The translations under genes and the position numbers were made by a program. The notes beneath the pieces were generated by a model, which did not search any database, was not told the origin of the DNA, and worked only from the letters and a program-made list of their open reading frames with translations. A stretch of DNA of 64,000 bases from Saccharibacillus brassicae. Its GTDB lineage: Bacteria > Bacillota > Bacilli > Paenibacillales > Paenibacillaceae. The stretch lies in assembly GCF_006542275.1 (NCBI RefSeq), contig NZ_CP041217.1, positions 4,962,501 through 5,026,500 of the forward strand. The letters run 5' to 3'. Positions 27,024 to 35,428 of the stretch are shown here, piece after piece. Numbering within the stretch: the first letter of the stretch is position 1; every line of letters starts with the position of its first letter.

Positions 27024-27656
27024 ATGCCTTGGCCTATGGTTCATCTGGCGATCTCGCAGCGGCTCTATTCGGGAAGTCCCACGCCGGAACTATTGCTGGG
27101 AAGTCTGGCCCCGGATGCCGTGCATGTCAGGGGGAACGTCACGCGGGAAGAAAAAGGGATGACGCATCTTGTCCATGCAGGAAAACTGCCCAACCCGCAG
27201 CGGATATTCGAGAAGTTCAACGAGTATGTAGAGATGCGGCAGGAACGCGGGTGGAACGATTTTATAATTGGTTACTTTACCCATATTTATACGGATTTGA
27301 GATGGACGGAGACGCTATATACCGAGTTTGAACAGCGATATGCCGGAGATCGGATCCGGGAAGTCTACAACACCGAGACCAGCCAACTGGAATTCGAGCT
27401 TCAAAAATCGGTCAAGGAAACCGCCGAGATAAAAAGGCAGTTGGCATGTGCCAAAGGGTATACGATCCCGCCTTTCGTGACCGCCGACGAAGTGAAGCGG
27501 TATCGGGATCTCAAGTTGGATTGGCTGAACGATCCCGGTAACGAACCTTGTATCCCAAACGTCTATTTTACCGGGGATCAAGTGGAGCGATTCATTACCG
27601 ATACGACGGCAGAACTCAAAGCGAATTTACAACCCAACAAGAAGGAGCGGATGTAA
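27024..27656 (+). CDS. Zinc-dependent phospholipase C-like protein
   Basis: A 210-aa protein of the Zn_dep_PLPC type. Candidate metal ligands are His7 (MPWPMVHLAIS), Asp and His of SLAPDAVH, His of MTHLVHAG, and His/Asp of YFTHIYTDL, spaced as in the family. There is no signal peptide, so it acts inside the cell and its natural substrate is unknown. Start ATG follows AGGAGGA. Its stop overlaps the next start (TAATG), so the DUF4259 gene is co-translated. Confidence 0.75.
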   Translation: MPWPMVHLAISQRLYSGSPTPELLLGSLAPDAVHVRGNVTREEKGMTHLVHAGKLPNPQRIFEKFNEYVEMRQERGWNDFIIGYFTHIYTDLRWTETLYTEFEQRYAGDRIREVYNTETSQLEFELQKSVKETAEIKRQLACAKGYTIPPFVTADEVKRYRDLKLDWLNDPGNEPCIPNVYFTGDQVERFITDTTAELKANLQPNKKERM

Positions 27657-28057
27657 TGGGAGCATGGGGTTACGGCATTTTCGAAAATGACGAGACGATG
27701 GATTGGCAGGCCGATCTGGTACGCTCGGAAGGGCTGGACATGCTGAGGGAATCGATCGAGCGTGCGGTTGGGGACGAGGATATGGAGGCGCAGACCGCTT
27801 CGATCGCTTTGGGAGCGATTGCCGTACTGGCTGCTCTACAGGAGCAGGCGCTGAACGCGGAATTCGAACATATGGAAGAACTGCAAGCCTGGATCCATCG
27901 ACATCGCGGAACCGGAACAGAGCTGAACGGCAAAGCCCGGCAGGTCATTCAACAAATATTGGAGCAGTCCGAACTGAAAGAATTGTGGGAAGAAACGGAC
28001 GAGTATGCAGAATGGGAAAGTACGGTAACGGGATTGGGGGAGCGGCTCGGGGAATGA
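27656..28057 (+). CDS. DUF4259 domain protein
   Basis: Small acidic protein (133 aa) beginning MGAWGYGIFENDETMDWQ, the hallmark of DUF4259. Mostly helical, no signal or membrane segment. Function unknown in the family. Start overlaps the previous stop (TAATG), with GAAGGAG upstream, so translation is coupled to the phospholipase-like gene. Confidence 0.85.
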   Translation: MGAWGYGIFENDETMDWQADLVRSEGLDMLRESIERAVGDEDMEAQTASIALGAIAVLAALQEQALNAEFEHMEELQAWIHRHRGTGTELNGKARQVIQQILEQSELKELWEETDEYAEWESTVTGLGERLGE

Positions 28058-28135
28058 TGGGGTCGGAAATACGGCTGAATTCATCATCGGAGCAAAGCCC
28101 TTTTTTTCCAAACCAAAATGGAGGAGGCTGGCTGA

Positions 28136-28726
28136 ATGAAGAATCGTCCTACCCGTCTCAAGCCCCGCCCAGTCGAACATGAAGAACGGCTTATTGTTCA
28201 AACACTTACATTCAGATGGGGCAAAGAAGCGAGGGGAGCTCCTTTTTCGACAGCGCGCAATGAGTATGGAAAAGCTTTTCGAATTCCTGATCCGCTGCTC
28301 CATTGCGACACGGCTCAGGGACTGCTTTACCAGGAGATTCTTATTCGGCAGGACGCCAAAGGTTTTGAGAAGATCCATGATAGAAGTTCAATCCTGAAGC
28401 CCAGCGAAGGGGTTTATAGCGTGCAAGGTATCGAAATACAAAAAACGGATTCCGAATACTTATGCAGCTTTAGATATTCCGAAGAGTGCGGCAAGCCGAT
28501 CAGGCAGGATCGACGGTATAATCTTTTGGTCGAGAAAGCTTTTGAACTGAAAGCCGGTGAATACGGACGAATGATTTACAACGGAAGACACACTTCAACG
28601 TACACGGGGGAGTGGTATTACGAATTACATATGATTAACGTGCTTCCTACGGCAGATCCCAATCCAAACGTGTTCATCGATACGGAACCGGTAAAAGAAT
28701 ACAAGCAGATCGCGATTTTGTTCTAA
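28136..28726 (+). CDS. Hypothetical protein
   Basis: A 196-aa protein I do not recognise. It is beta-rich by eye with many charged and aromatic residues (for example GEYGRMIYNGRHTSTYTGEWYYE), no signal peptide, no membrane segment, no obvious catalytic motif. The C-terminal half reads like a jelly-roll or lipocalin-type fold, but that is speculative. Start ATG follows GGAGGAGG at good spacing. The 288 bp after it hold no intact gene: one + frame there reads as short peptides between stops. Confidence 0.65.
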   Translation: MKNRPTRLKPRPVEHEERLIVQTLTFRWGKEARGAPFSTARNEYGKAFRIPDPLLHCDTAQGLLYQEILIRQDAKGFEKIHDRSSILKPSEGVYSVQGIEIQKTDSEYLCSFRYSEECGKPIRQDRRYNLLVEKAFELKAGEYGRMIYNGRHTSTYTGEWYYELHMINVLPTADPNPNVFIDTEPVKEYKQIAILF

Positions 28727-29014
28727 CGCGTGGATCAAACATCCCCCTGTGACGATTCATACGGGAGAAATAACGACGTGAGAGCCGTTATTTTCTGATC
28801 CGAGTGCTGCAAGATTATGGATGCGATTAGCGATATGAACCAGTTTTTGGACTGGAATTTGGCTAGGAAGCATCAAGTATAGGAAACGCAAAACAGATAC
28901 TGGATCAGAAGGACGAGCGAAAGCGTTTATGAAGTGATGTAGCTCACCTATTTTCACTTGTTCATAAGACATATAGAAATAGACTGTACTCAAGCCAGCG
29001 AGGAGGCGAAATGC

Positions 29015-29575
29015 GTGAAGTTCGTTATTATCTTTGGTCCCCAGGCCGTAGGCAAGATGACGGTGGGACAGGCTTTGGCTGCCCAAACCGGGTTGAAGCT
29101 TTTTCATAATCATATGTCGATCGATTTCGTATCTTCGTTTTTTGATTACGGTACGCCTGCCGGCAAGCGGTTGGTAAGTCTGATCCGGCAGGAGATTTTT
29201 GAAGAAGTGTCCAAAAGCGACCTGGAAGGACTTATCTTTACGTTCGTATGGGCGTTCGACCTTTCAGGCGACCGGGACTACATCGAGCAAATTTCAGATC
29301 TTTTTGAATCCAGAGGCGGTATTGTTTATTGGGTAGAGCTGGAAGCGGATCTGGAAGAGCGCAAAAAACGAAACAAGACGGAGAACAGGCTGCTGCATAA
29401 GCCGAGCAAACGGGATGTGGCATGGTCGGAGGGCGAATTGGTTAAAACATACGAGCAATATAGATTGAATTCTTTGCCCGGAGAGATTGACAGATCCAAC
29501 TACATAAAGATCGATAACTTTGGGCGCGAAGCCGATGAGGTAGCCCAAATGATCAGAGAAAGGTTTGATTTGTAA
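29015..29575 (+). CDS. P-loop kinase-like ATPase
   Basis: A 186-aa nucleotide-binding protein of the shikimate/gluconate-kinase-like group. The Walker A region is FGPQAVGKMTVGQALA, where the usual Ser/Thr after Lys is Met followed by Thr, a variant common to this Bacillus/Paenibacillus subfamily. LKLFHNHMSIDFV follows, then VYWVELEADLEERKKRN as the LID-like region. The phosphate acceptor is unknown. GTG 29015 is chosen because AGGAGG lies 8 bases upstream; the frame is open further up to 28958 but without a ribosome site. Confidence 0.75.
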   Translation: MKFVIIFGPQAVGKMTVGQALAAQTGLKLFHNHMSIDFVSSFFDYGTPAGKRLVSLIRQEIFEEVSKSDLEGLIFTFVWAFDLSGDRDYIEQISDLFESRGGIVYWVELEADLEERKKRNKTENRLLHKPSKRDVAWSEGELVKTYEQYRLNSLPGEIDRSNYIKIDNFGREADEVAQMIRERFDL

Positions 29576-29602
29576 AAAACAATTTTCAGGAGGAGCGATA
29601 CC

Positions 29603-30052
29603 ATGCAGACGCTGTTCGAGCATTCAACTACCGACGAAGTGATCGCCCGTATCGAACGATTGCATGCCGACTTGCAGCCGCAGTGGGGAGAGATGAATGT
29701 GGCCCAGATGTTGGCGCATTGCGCGGCTTTTCAGGACATCGCGGCCGGAATCTCCGGCGCTTCGAGAAGTTGGTTGGGATTTTTCGTCGGACAGCTGGCC
29801 AAGCCGGTCTTTTACAACGACCGACCGCTGCCGACAAACATGTCCACCCTGCCGGAGATCCGGATCGCCGACGAAAAATCTTTTGAAGCGGAAAAAGAAA
29901 AATTGATCCGAAAACTCCGTACGTTTCAGGCGAACGGACCGCAGGGCTGCACAACGCGGCCGCATCCTTTTTTCGGAAAATTGTCTGCGGAGCAGTGGGG
30001 CAAAGGCATGTATAAGCATATCGATCATCATCTTCGGCAGTTCGGCGCATGA
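29603..30052 (+). CDS. DUF1569 (DinB-like four-helix) protein
   Basis: A 149-aa protein of the DinB/DUF1569 superfamily. HCAAFQDIAAG (near residue 38) and the C-terminal HIDHHLRQFG provide the histidines that bind metal in this fold; GKLSAEQWGKGMYKHIDHH is the characteristic C-terminal block. Probably a cytoplasmic metal-dependent thiol transferase-like protein of unknown substrate. Start ATG follows AGGAGGAG. Independent of the flanking kinases in family terms, although spacing is tight on both sides. Confidence 0.8.
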   Translation: MQTLFEHSTTDEVIARIERLHADLQPQWGEMNVAQMLAHCAAFQDIAAGISGASRSWLGFFVGQLAKPVFYNDRPLPTNMSTLPEIRIADEKSFEAEKEKLIRKLRTFQANGPQGCTTRPHPFFGKLSAEQWGKGMYKHIDHHLRQFGA

Positions 30053-30077
30053 CCCAACAGATAGAAGGAGCATTCAA

Positions 30078-30719
30078 ATGACGATCATCAGTATCGAAGG
30101 AGCCAGCGCGGCGGGCAAGACGACGACTTCCGCGGCTCTCGCGGCGCTCAAGCAGGGATTACATATTCAGGAAGTGGCGATGCTGTGGGCCAAGCCCGAG
30201 CCGGCGTACCCGGAATGGTTTTTCGAACGTCAGGCAGACCGGTGGCAAATGGCGCTTGAGCATGAATCGTCGGGGCTTGCGGTCATCGACATCGATTTGT
30301 TTCAGCCTTTTTGGTACAACTGGGCGTTCGGTTTCACGTTGTTCGACAGGCAATCGCTGGAGTTTGTCGAAGCTTTCTATAGGCCGCTGATCCAGGCGCG
30401 CAAGTTGGGCTTCCCGGATGCCTATTTCGTGCTTCATGCGGAAGAACCCCGGCTGCGCGAGCGAAAAGCGGGCGATTCAACAAGGCTGCGCAGAGGTTTT
30501 GAACAGAATATGACGTTTATTGAGCCGCAGCAAAAATATTTTCGCGCACTGAACGGTTTCTGTCCGGGGCTGGTCCATTTTGTCGAGTCGGCCGATGTCC
30601 CGGGCACGGTCGCGACGATTGCGGATCAGCTGCCAAGCGGGCAGCAGGCGCACCGTTATTCGCTGGAATTGTTCGATCAGATGGTGGAGTGGCTGCGTAC
30701 GCATCCGGCCGGCCGATGA
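30078..30719 (+). CDS. P-loop AAA/thymidylate-kinase-like protein
   Basis: A 213-aa protein with Walker A GASAAGKTT (residues 8-16) and a Walker B-like VIDIDLFQPFWYNW. The C-terminal part ends in YSLELFDQMVEWL. It resembles nucleoside or small-molecule kinases, but the acceptor is unknown. Start ATG follows AGAAGGAG. Its stop overlaps the next start by ATGA, so the DUF3139 gene is coupled to it. Confidence 0.75.
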   Translation: MTIISIEGASAAGKTTTSAALAALKQGLHIQEVAMLWAKPEPAYPEWFFERQADRWQMALEHESSGLAVIDIDLFQPFWYNWAFGFTLFDRQSLEFVEAFYRPLIQARKLGFPDAYFVLHAEEPRLRERKAGDSTRLRRGFEQNMTFIEPQQKYFRALNGFCPGLVHFVESADVPGTVATIADQLPSGQQAHRYSLELFDQMVEWLRTHPAGR

Positions 30720-31060
30720 AAAAACAGCGCATCATTGCCGCATCCGTTCTGGCCGGACTGATCCTGATCCCCGTGCTGTATGTTCAAGCGAACAAGTGGA
30801 TCTACGCGCACCGGGTAACGGAGTATCTGCTGCACGAAAAAGCGTATGAGCGGGCAGAAATCAAGTCGATCGAAGGCAAATGGGGAGGCGCACTTCCGCC
30901 TTTTTACGTAGTCGTCGAGTTCGTGAACGAGCCGAAAATCGTATACACTTATTTTGCCCACAGCGACGTCAGGCAGGTCCATTATCAGTTAAAAGGCGAA
31001 AGAATCGGCGACGGAGTTCCCAGCATGGCTTTGAAAAATCTTGATCAAAAGTTCAATTAG
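30716..31060 (+). CDS. DUF3139 family membrane-anchored protein
   Basis: A 114-aa protein with a single N-terminal TM segment (about residues 5-24, IIAASVLAGLILIPVLYVQA) and a small extracellular domain containing VTEYLLHEKAYERAEIKSIEG, the DUF3139 pattern. Function unknown; such proteins occur in small multigene sets in Bacillus relatives. Starts inside the stop of the kinase gene (ATGA). Confidence 0.8.
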   Translation: MKKQRIIAASVLAGLILIPVLYVQANKWIYAHRVTEYLLHEKAYERAEIKSIEGKWGGALPPFYVVVEFVNEPKIVYTYFAHSDVRQVHYQLKGERIGDGVPSMALKNLDQKFN

Positions 31061-31074
31061 GAGGTACAGCTTCC

Positions 31075-31710
31075 ATGGACCCAAAAATCGATTACAAAAA
31101 AGACTACAAAGCGTTCTACCAGCCGAAAACCGTTCCGGAAGTGATCGCGATTCCATCCATGCCTTTCCTGACAATCGAAGGAAGCGGAGATCCCAACGAA
31201 GAAGCGTTTGCGCAGGCGACAGGAGCGCTGTACAGTCTGAGCTATGCGGTCCGAATGTCCCATCTGAGCGGCGACGTGCCGGAAGGGTACTATGCCTATA
31301 CGGTGTTTCCGCTGGAAGGGATCTGGGACCTCGTCGACCATTCGAAGCCTTCGACGGACAAAAGCAATTTGAAGTACAAAATTATGATTCGCCAGCCCGA
31401 CTTTTTGACGGATGTCGGATTCCAACGCTTTCTGGCGCAGACTGTAAAGAAGAAGCCCAATCCAGCCTTGGAGCGCGTCCGGTTCGAGCGGATCGAAGAC
31501 GGACCCAGCTGCCAGATGCTGCATGTCGGCCGCTTCGAAGACGAGCCGGCCAGCTTCGCCCGAATGGAACAGTTTTGCGGCGCAAACGGCTGGACGCGTC
31601 TGAGTAAACTGCATCGCGAAATCTACCTGTCGGACCCGAGAAAAACGGCGCCGGAAAAAAGAAAAACGGTTCTGCGCTTCCCCGTGGGTCAGACGGTAGA
31701 GAAGTCGTAA
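31075..31710 (+). CDS. GyrI-like small-molecule-binding protein
   Basis: A 211-aa protein of the GyrI-like (SHS2-type) ligand-binding family. It opens with KIDYKKDYKAFYQPKTVPEVIAIP cut to the family pattern, followed by FLTIEGSGDPN and GYYAYTVFPLEGIWDL; the C-terminal Glu of GRFEDEPASFARMEQF and LHREIYLSDPRKTAPEKRKTVLR are typical. These proteins bind or hydrolyse small toxic molecules and sit alone without a DNA-binding domain. Start ATG follows AGGAGGT. Confidence 0.85.
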   Translation: MDPKIDYKKDYKAFYQPKTVPEVIAIPSMPFLTIEGSGDPNEEAFAQATGALYSLSYAVRMSHLSGDVPEGYYAYTVFPLEGIWDLVDHSKPSTDKSNLKYKIMIRQPDFLTDVGFQRFLAQTVKKKPNPALERVRFERIEDGPSCQMLHVGRFEDEPASFARMEQFCGANGWTRLSKLHREIYLSDPRKTAPEKRKTVLRFPVGQTVEKS

Positions 31711-31829
31711 ACACAAAATCGGAACAATAAAACCGGAAGGTATAGGACTTGGAATAGGACGTCGTCTTGGCATGTCCATTTGCGGCCGGGAATCCCTATA
31801 GGAAGTCCTATTTCCGGTAAAAGGTACAT

Positions 31830-31876
31830 CAAAAAGCCGGTGCAGAGGGAGAATCTTCCCACCGCGCCGGCTTTTG
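31830..31876. terminator. Bidirectional terminator between GyrI-like and SET genes
   Basis: AAAAGCCGG (31832-31840) pairs with CCGGCTTTT (31867-31875); A-run before, T-run after. Serves the convergent pair. Confidence 0.8.
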
Positions 31877-31903
31877 TTCGTTTGGCTTCCGCGCCAGTAC
31901 CGC

Positions 31904-32335
31904 TTATGCTTTTTCCGATTCCGATTCCGATTCCGATTCATCTTCGTCGGAAGCTACATAATCGTCCATAAACCACAGCGGGTCGGTACAATCTTCTTCG
32001 CCGTTGTAGTTAATCAGGACCTCTTCGCCCGCCTTGATATCGGTATAGGCGTAGAAGTCGAACGTATGCTTGTCGAAGCTGATCTCGTACGTAGCGTTCG
32101 GCGTATAGGAATGGTTGAGCAGGCTGCCGTAGCCGAGCAGGATCGCCGTATGGTTGGCCCCGTATTCGAACACGTAGTCGGCGAGAATCGTTTTCTCGAT
32201 ATGTTCGTGGTCTTCGTTCTCGTAAGCCACGACCGGAGCTTCATGAATGAGTTCGCCTTTGGCAATATCGCGGGTCGCAAAGACGCCGCGCGTAAACTCG
32301 CCGCTGCTGAGTTGGGAATGCTTGATTTCGATCAT
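31904..32335 (-). CDS. SET domain protein
   Basis: A 143-aa bacterial SET-domain protein, a putative SAM-dependent lysine methyltransferase. The core motifs are present: GVFATRDIAKGELI at the start, LLNHSYTPNATYE (the NHSxxPN SAM site), and DIKAGEEVLINYNG with the C-terminal Tyr. It lacks pre- and post-SET domains. The last residues form an acidic Ser-Glu tail encoded by a TTCCGA hexamer array. The frame is open to 32602, but ATG 32335 has GAAGGTGA upstream. Protein substrate unknown. Confidence 0.82.
   Translation of the reverse strand: MIEIKHSQLSSGEFTRGVFATRDIAKGELIHEAPVVAYENEDHEHIEKTILADYVFEYGANHTAILLGYGSLLNHSYTPNATYEISFDKHTFDFYAYTDIKAGEEVLINYNGEEDCTDPLWFMDDYVASDEDESESESESEKA
31913..31936 (-). 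repeat. TTCCGA hexamer, four tandem copies
   Basis: Four perfect TTCCGA copies within the 3' end of the SET gene, encoding the alternating Ser-Glu tail. Unit length 6 keeps frame, so copy-number change would only lengthen or shorten the tail. Confidence 0.9.
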
Positions 32336-32458
32336 GGAGTCACCTTCGCAATTCTTGGATTGGGTAGATCGGCCCGTGCGGGCGCACCCATTATTGTAGC
32401 CCAACCGCCGTCGAACGGCAAGAAATCCGCAACGAACGATCACTGAGGAGGAGTAGGT

Positions 32459-32980
32459 ATGATGATCTGGATAAACGGAGCGTTTGGTTCCGGCAAATCG
32501 ACGACCGCGGAGGAGCTGCATCGGTGCCTGCCGGATTCGTTCGTCTACGACCCGGAGCAGGCAGGCTATTTCATTCGGCAAAATACGCCCGGCCGCTTGC
32601 ATCTGCCCGATTTTCAGGACGATCCCCTATGGCGGTCGATCAATGGGTCTCTACTGAGCCGGATCGCCCGCGAATATACCGGGACGATCCTCATCCCGAT
32701 GACGATCGTTAATCGCGATTATTGGGACGAATTGGTCGGCGGACTGCGCAGGCAGACGATCGATGTGCGTTGTTTTACGCTGTCGGCCAGTCGCGAGACG
32801 CTGCTGCAACGGCTGCGCAGTCGGGGAGAAGACGAACATTCCTGGTCGGCGGGCCGGATCGACGAATGTGTGTCCGCCTTATCGGTGTCCGAATTCGGAC
32901 TTCCTATTGTGACCGACGACCTGTCCCCGGAAGCGGTCGCCGAGAGAATCGCAGCCGAATGCGGCCTGGTTTTGGTCTAA
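32459..32980 (+). CDS. tmrB: TmrB-like tunicamycin-resistance ATP-binding protein
   Basis: A 173-aa P-loop protein closely resembling B. subtilis TmrB, which confers tunicamycin resistance by an ATP-dependent mechanism at the membrane. Matching blocks are IWINGAFGSGKSTTAEELHR (Walker A), VYDPEQAGYFIRQ, PLWRSINGSLL, ILIPMTIVNRDYWDELVGGL and FTLSASRETLLQRLRSRGE. Length agrees with the family (about 197 in B. subtilis, slightly shorter here). Start ATG follows GAGGAGGAG. Divergent from the SET gene across 123 bp. Confidence 0.82.
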   Translation: MMIWINGAFGSGKSTTAEELHRCLPDSFVYDPEQAGYFIRQNTPGRLHLPDFQDDPLWRSINGSLLSRIAREYTGTILIPMTIVNRDYWDELVGGLRRQTIDVRCFTLSASRETLLQRLRSRGEDEHSWSAGRIDECVSALSVSEFGLPIVTDDLSPEAVAERIAAECGLVLV

Positions 32981-32997
32981 ACAGTTGGGAAACACCG

Positions 32998-33050
32998 AGA
33001 GTAAACGTGCAAATCATAAGAGTAAACGTTCATCCGCTGGGAATAAACCT
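32998..33050 (+). repeat. AGAGTAAACGT repeats at 21-bp spacing
   Basis: AGAGTAAACGT at 32998-33008 and 33019-33029, and a weaker GGGAATAAACCT at 33039-33050; period 21 bp, two helical turns. Lies between tmrB and the next kinase gene. A regulator site or a small duplication. Confidence 0.55.
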
Positions 33051-33128
33051 TCAGCTTCGTTCAAGGCATCGGAAAAAAGGGCCGGGAAGCCGATTCCGTA
33101 TAGGAAGGCCCGGGAAAGAGAGAAAAGC

Positions 33129-33731
33129 ATGCTTAGTGGGACGTATCAACTGGAATGGGAAGAATCAGGAACCTCAGGTAAGCGGAAAATCCGGATCGTC
33201 GGTATCGTAGCAAGCGGCAAAACGACTTTAGCCCGGCAGTTATCGGCACATACCGGCATCGACTGGCATGAACTGGACGAAATCGTTCACGCCCGGATCG
33301 CGGACGGCAGCCGAAAAAGGACTGCCGAAGAACAGATGGACGCCATTCGGGTAATCGACCATACGGGAGCGTGGATATTCGAAGGCACCGACCGCGACTC
33401 CCATGCCGATCTGTACGAGATGGCGGACCTTATTATTTTCCTCGATCCGCCGCTGTGGCAGCGCCGCATTCGTATCGTCAAGCGCTGGATTCGGCAGAAT
33501 ACGGGACGTGAACCTGCGCCGTACAAGCCGGACTTTGCCATGCTGCAAGCGATGTTCCGCTGGACGAATGAATTCGAGCGCGGACGACCGGCGTTCGAAG
33601 CGAAGCTTACGCGTTATGGGAAGAAGGTACTGCGGATCACGAACGATACCGGATTGAAGCGGCTGCTGGAAGATAGGGATTTTGTTTTGGAAAAAGAGGT
33701 CAACAAGCTGCGGGATATTTGGGGAGAGTAA
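33129..33731 (+). CDS. P-loop kinase, DNA-topology-modulation (FlaR)-like
   Basis: A 200-aa P-loop protein. After about 18 residues comes KIRIVGIVASGKTTLARQLS (Walker A), then WHELDEIVHA, WIFEGTDRDSHADLYEMADLIIFLD (the FlaR-like WIxDGxY...ADxVIFLD block in altered form) and RRIRIVKRWIRQ. The C-terminus is EVNKLRDIWGE. It resembles adenylate-kinase-like proteins annotated as topology-modulation proteins; the substrate is unknown. The frame opens at 32985 but the early part reads like non-coding repeat DNA; ATG 33129 is used although its ribosome site is weak. A degenerate copy of the 3' end lies at about 35371-35411. Confidence 0.7.
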   Translation: MLSGTYQLEWEESGTSGKRKIRIVGIVASGKTTLARQLSAHTGIDWHELDEIVHARIADGSRKRTAEEQMDAIRVIDHTGAWIFEGTDRDSHADLYEMADLIIFLDPPLWQRRIRIVKRWIRQNTGREPAPYKPDFAMLQAMFRWTNEFERGRPAFEAKLTRYGKKVLRITNDTGLKRLLEDRDFVLEKEVNKLRDIWGE

Positions 33732-33732
33732 G

Positions 33733-33950
33733 CAGTGGGCGACGGACCGGGAGCAGCCGGATGCCTTGACGGAACTGTGCAGCGGAGCGACTTATCGAGG
33801 CGAACTGCTGTGCGACGAATGTCTGCCTGAGCATCATCGGTGGGCTTTTTAAGGGAAGCTTTGCAGCGGGAACCGGCAGGTCAGGAGAAGGTACGGCGCT
33901 TCGCAGGTACTTCGGTTCTTATACCTATTGTTCCTATACGGGTTAACGCT
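33733..33950 (+). other. Gene remnants between kinase and ArsR genes
   Basis: The 342-bp gap holds no intact gene but coherent peptide remnants. From 33733 to a stop at 33852 a frame reads GELLCDECLPEHHRWAF at its end. From about 33853 another frame reads EALQREPAGQEKVRRFAG, resembling a FlaR-like kinase C-terminus, and this DNA is repeated imperfectly at 35994-36031. These look like debris of duplicated and decayed kinase-type genes. Confidence 0.5.
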
Positions 33951-34073
33951 GTTCGATAGCCGCCGCTTCGGCTGCAATGGTCTCGACTTTGTTTACCAAT
34001 CCAATTTCCGCGTCGCTTTATGATACGCTGGCTGTAGATCCGGATTCAAAATAGTTCACGAGAGGGGATTGGG

Positions 34074-34397
34074 ATGGAGCAGCAATCGTTATCGGCGGTT
34101 GAAGACGGTTTTAGGCAGAATCGGGACGTGATCCTGGCGCTTGGGAACGAGACCCGGCAGGCCATTTTGATTACGCTGCTGCGACAATCGCAGGGCCCAG
34201 GCATGCGGGTCGGCGAGATCGAGCGGCATACGCATCTGTCCCGTCCGGCCGTGTCGCATCAACTGAAAGTGCTGAAGGAAGCCGGAATCGTAGACGTGCA
34301 CCGCGAAGGGACGAGAAATTATTATCGGTTGAACGCGATCGAACGGCTGCAGGCGCTGCGGAATCTGGTCGATTCCATTTTGTCGCAGTGCGAATAA
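34074..34397 (+). CDS. ArsR-family transcriptional regulator
   Basis: A 107-aa winged-helix regulator: ILALGNETRQAILITLL at the start of the DNA-binding domain, IERHTHLSRPAVSHQLKVLKEAGIV as the recognition helix and HREGTRNYYRL as the wing. The usual metal-binding cysteine motif (CVC) is absent, so it probably senses something other than a metal. Start ATG lies after GAGAGGGGA. It is 45 bp upstream of the aldo/keto reductase and is likely co-transcribed with it. Confidence 0.88.
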   Translation: MEQQSLSAVEDGFRQNRDVILALGNETRQAILITLLRQSQGPGMRVGEIERHTHLSRPAVSHQLKVLKEAGIVDVHREGTRNYYRLNAIERLQALRNLVDSILSQCE

Positions 34398-34442
34398 GCG
34401 GGATGGACAAGGTATAACGTAACGAGAGAAGGGGCCAAAGCG

Positions 34443-35309
34443 ATGAAGCGCAGCGTAACTGCCGGTAACGGCGTGGAAATTCCCCAAATAGGGTTCGGGA
34501 TTTACAAAATCAAGCAGGGAGCGGGAGAAGACTTCGACAAAACGATTCTGGCAGCCATTCAAGCCGGTTATCGTCATTTCGATACGGCGCGAATCTATGG
34601 GAATGAAGCGGCGCTGGGCAGCGCGATCGATCGCAGCAAGATCCCGCGCGAGCAATTTTTTCTGACTTCCAAAGCCTGGACGACAGAACTCGGATATACG
34701 CGTACGCGAAAAGCGTTCGAACAAAGCTGCCGCAAGCTGGGAACGAACGTTTTGGATATGTACCTGATCCATTTCGCAGGCCCGGGTTATGTGGAAGCCT
34801 GGAAAGCCATCGAAGAATTGTACGAGGAAGGCCGTATCCGGGTAATTGGCGTTGCAAATTTCGAGATCGAACATTTGGAGCGGCTGATGCAGCAGGCCCA
34901 AATTCCGCCGATGCTCAACCAGATCGAGACCCATCCGGAATTTCAGCAAAGTCCGCTGCGCGCTTATATGGAGCGGCATCATATTTTGCACGAAGCGTGG
35001 GCACCGTTGGGACAAGGCAGCCGGACGCTTTTGGAAAATAAGGAGTTAACGGCAATCGCAGCGGCCCATGACTGTACGACGGCCCAGATCATTCTCGCTT
35101 GGCATTTGCACCGCGGCACGATCGTGATTCCAAAATCGTCCCATCCGGTTCGGATGCGGGAAAATATACAGTCGGTCAATATCGTGTTGACGCCGGGCGA
35201 ACTGGAACGTATTGCGCAGCTGGATACAAAAACGCGTTATTCGGCGAATCCGACAGGCTTTCAGATTCATCCGCTATTCGTGCAGACGATGAAATGGTTT
35301 GTTCGTTGA
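34443..35309 (+). CDS. Aldo/keto reductase
   Basis: NADPH-dependent carbonyl reductase of the AKR superfamily, 288 aa. The catalytic tetrad is Asp47, Tyr52 (HFDTARIYGNE), Lys77 (LTSKAW) and His110 (MYLIHFA). The cofactor-binding PKSSHPVRMRENI is near the C-terminus, and the opening AGNGVEIPQIGFGIYKI is typical. Substrate is unspecified; AKR5-type 2,5-diketogluconate or methylglyoxal reductase activity is plausible. Paired with the ArsR gene, so expression is probably controlled by it. Confidence 0.88.
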   Translation: MKRSVTAGNGVEIPQIGFGIYKIKQGAGEDFDKTILAAIQAGYRHFDTARIYGNEAALGSAIDRSKIPREQFFLTSKAWTTELGYTRTRKAFEQSCRKLGTNVLDMYLIHFAGPGYVEAWKAIEELYEEGRIRVIGVANFEIEHLERLMQQAQIPPMLNQIETHPEFQQSPLRAYMERHHILHEAWAPLGQGSRTLLENKELTAIAAAHDCTTAQIILAWHLHRGTIVIPKSSHPVRMRENIQSVNIVLTPGELERIAQLDTKTRYSANPTGFQIHPLFVQTMKWFVR

Positions 35310-35370
35310 AGCGCGCGGTACCTGTTGGCCTGGTCGACGCCGCACACGTCAACCGCTTATCCGATCACGA

Positions 35371-35411
35371 ACGAAGAGGCCAACAACGTGCGGGATATTT
35401 TGGGCGAGTAA
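35371..35411 (+). other. Remnant copy of the FlaR-like kinase 3' end
   Basis: Encodes EEANNVRDILGE and a stop, closely matching KEVNKLRDIWGE plus stop of the kinase gene ending at 33731. The DNA matches at roughly four of five positions over about 42 bases. No gene frame leads into it. Confidence 0.65.
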
Positions 35412-35428
35412 GGAAGGAGGAATCTTTT

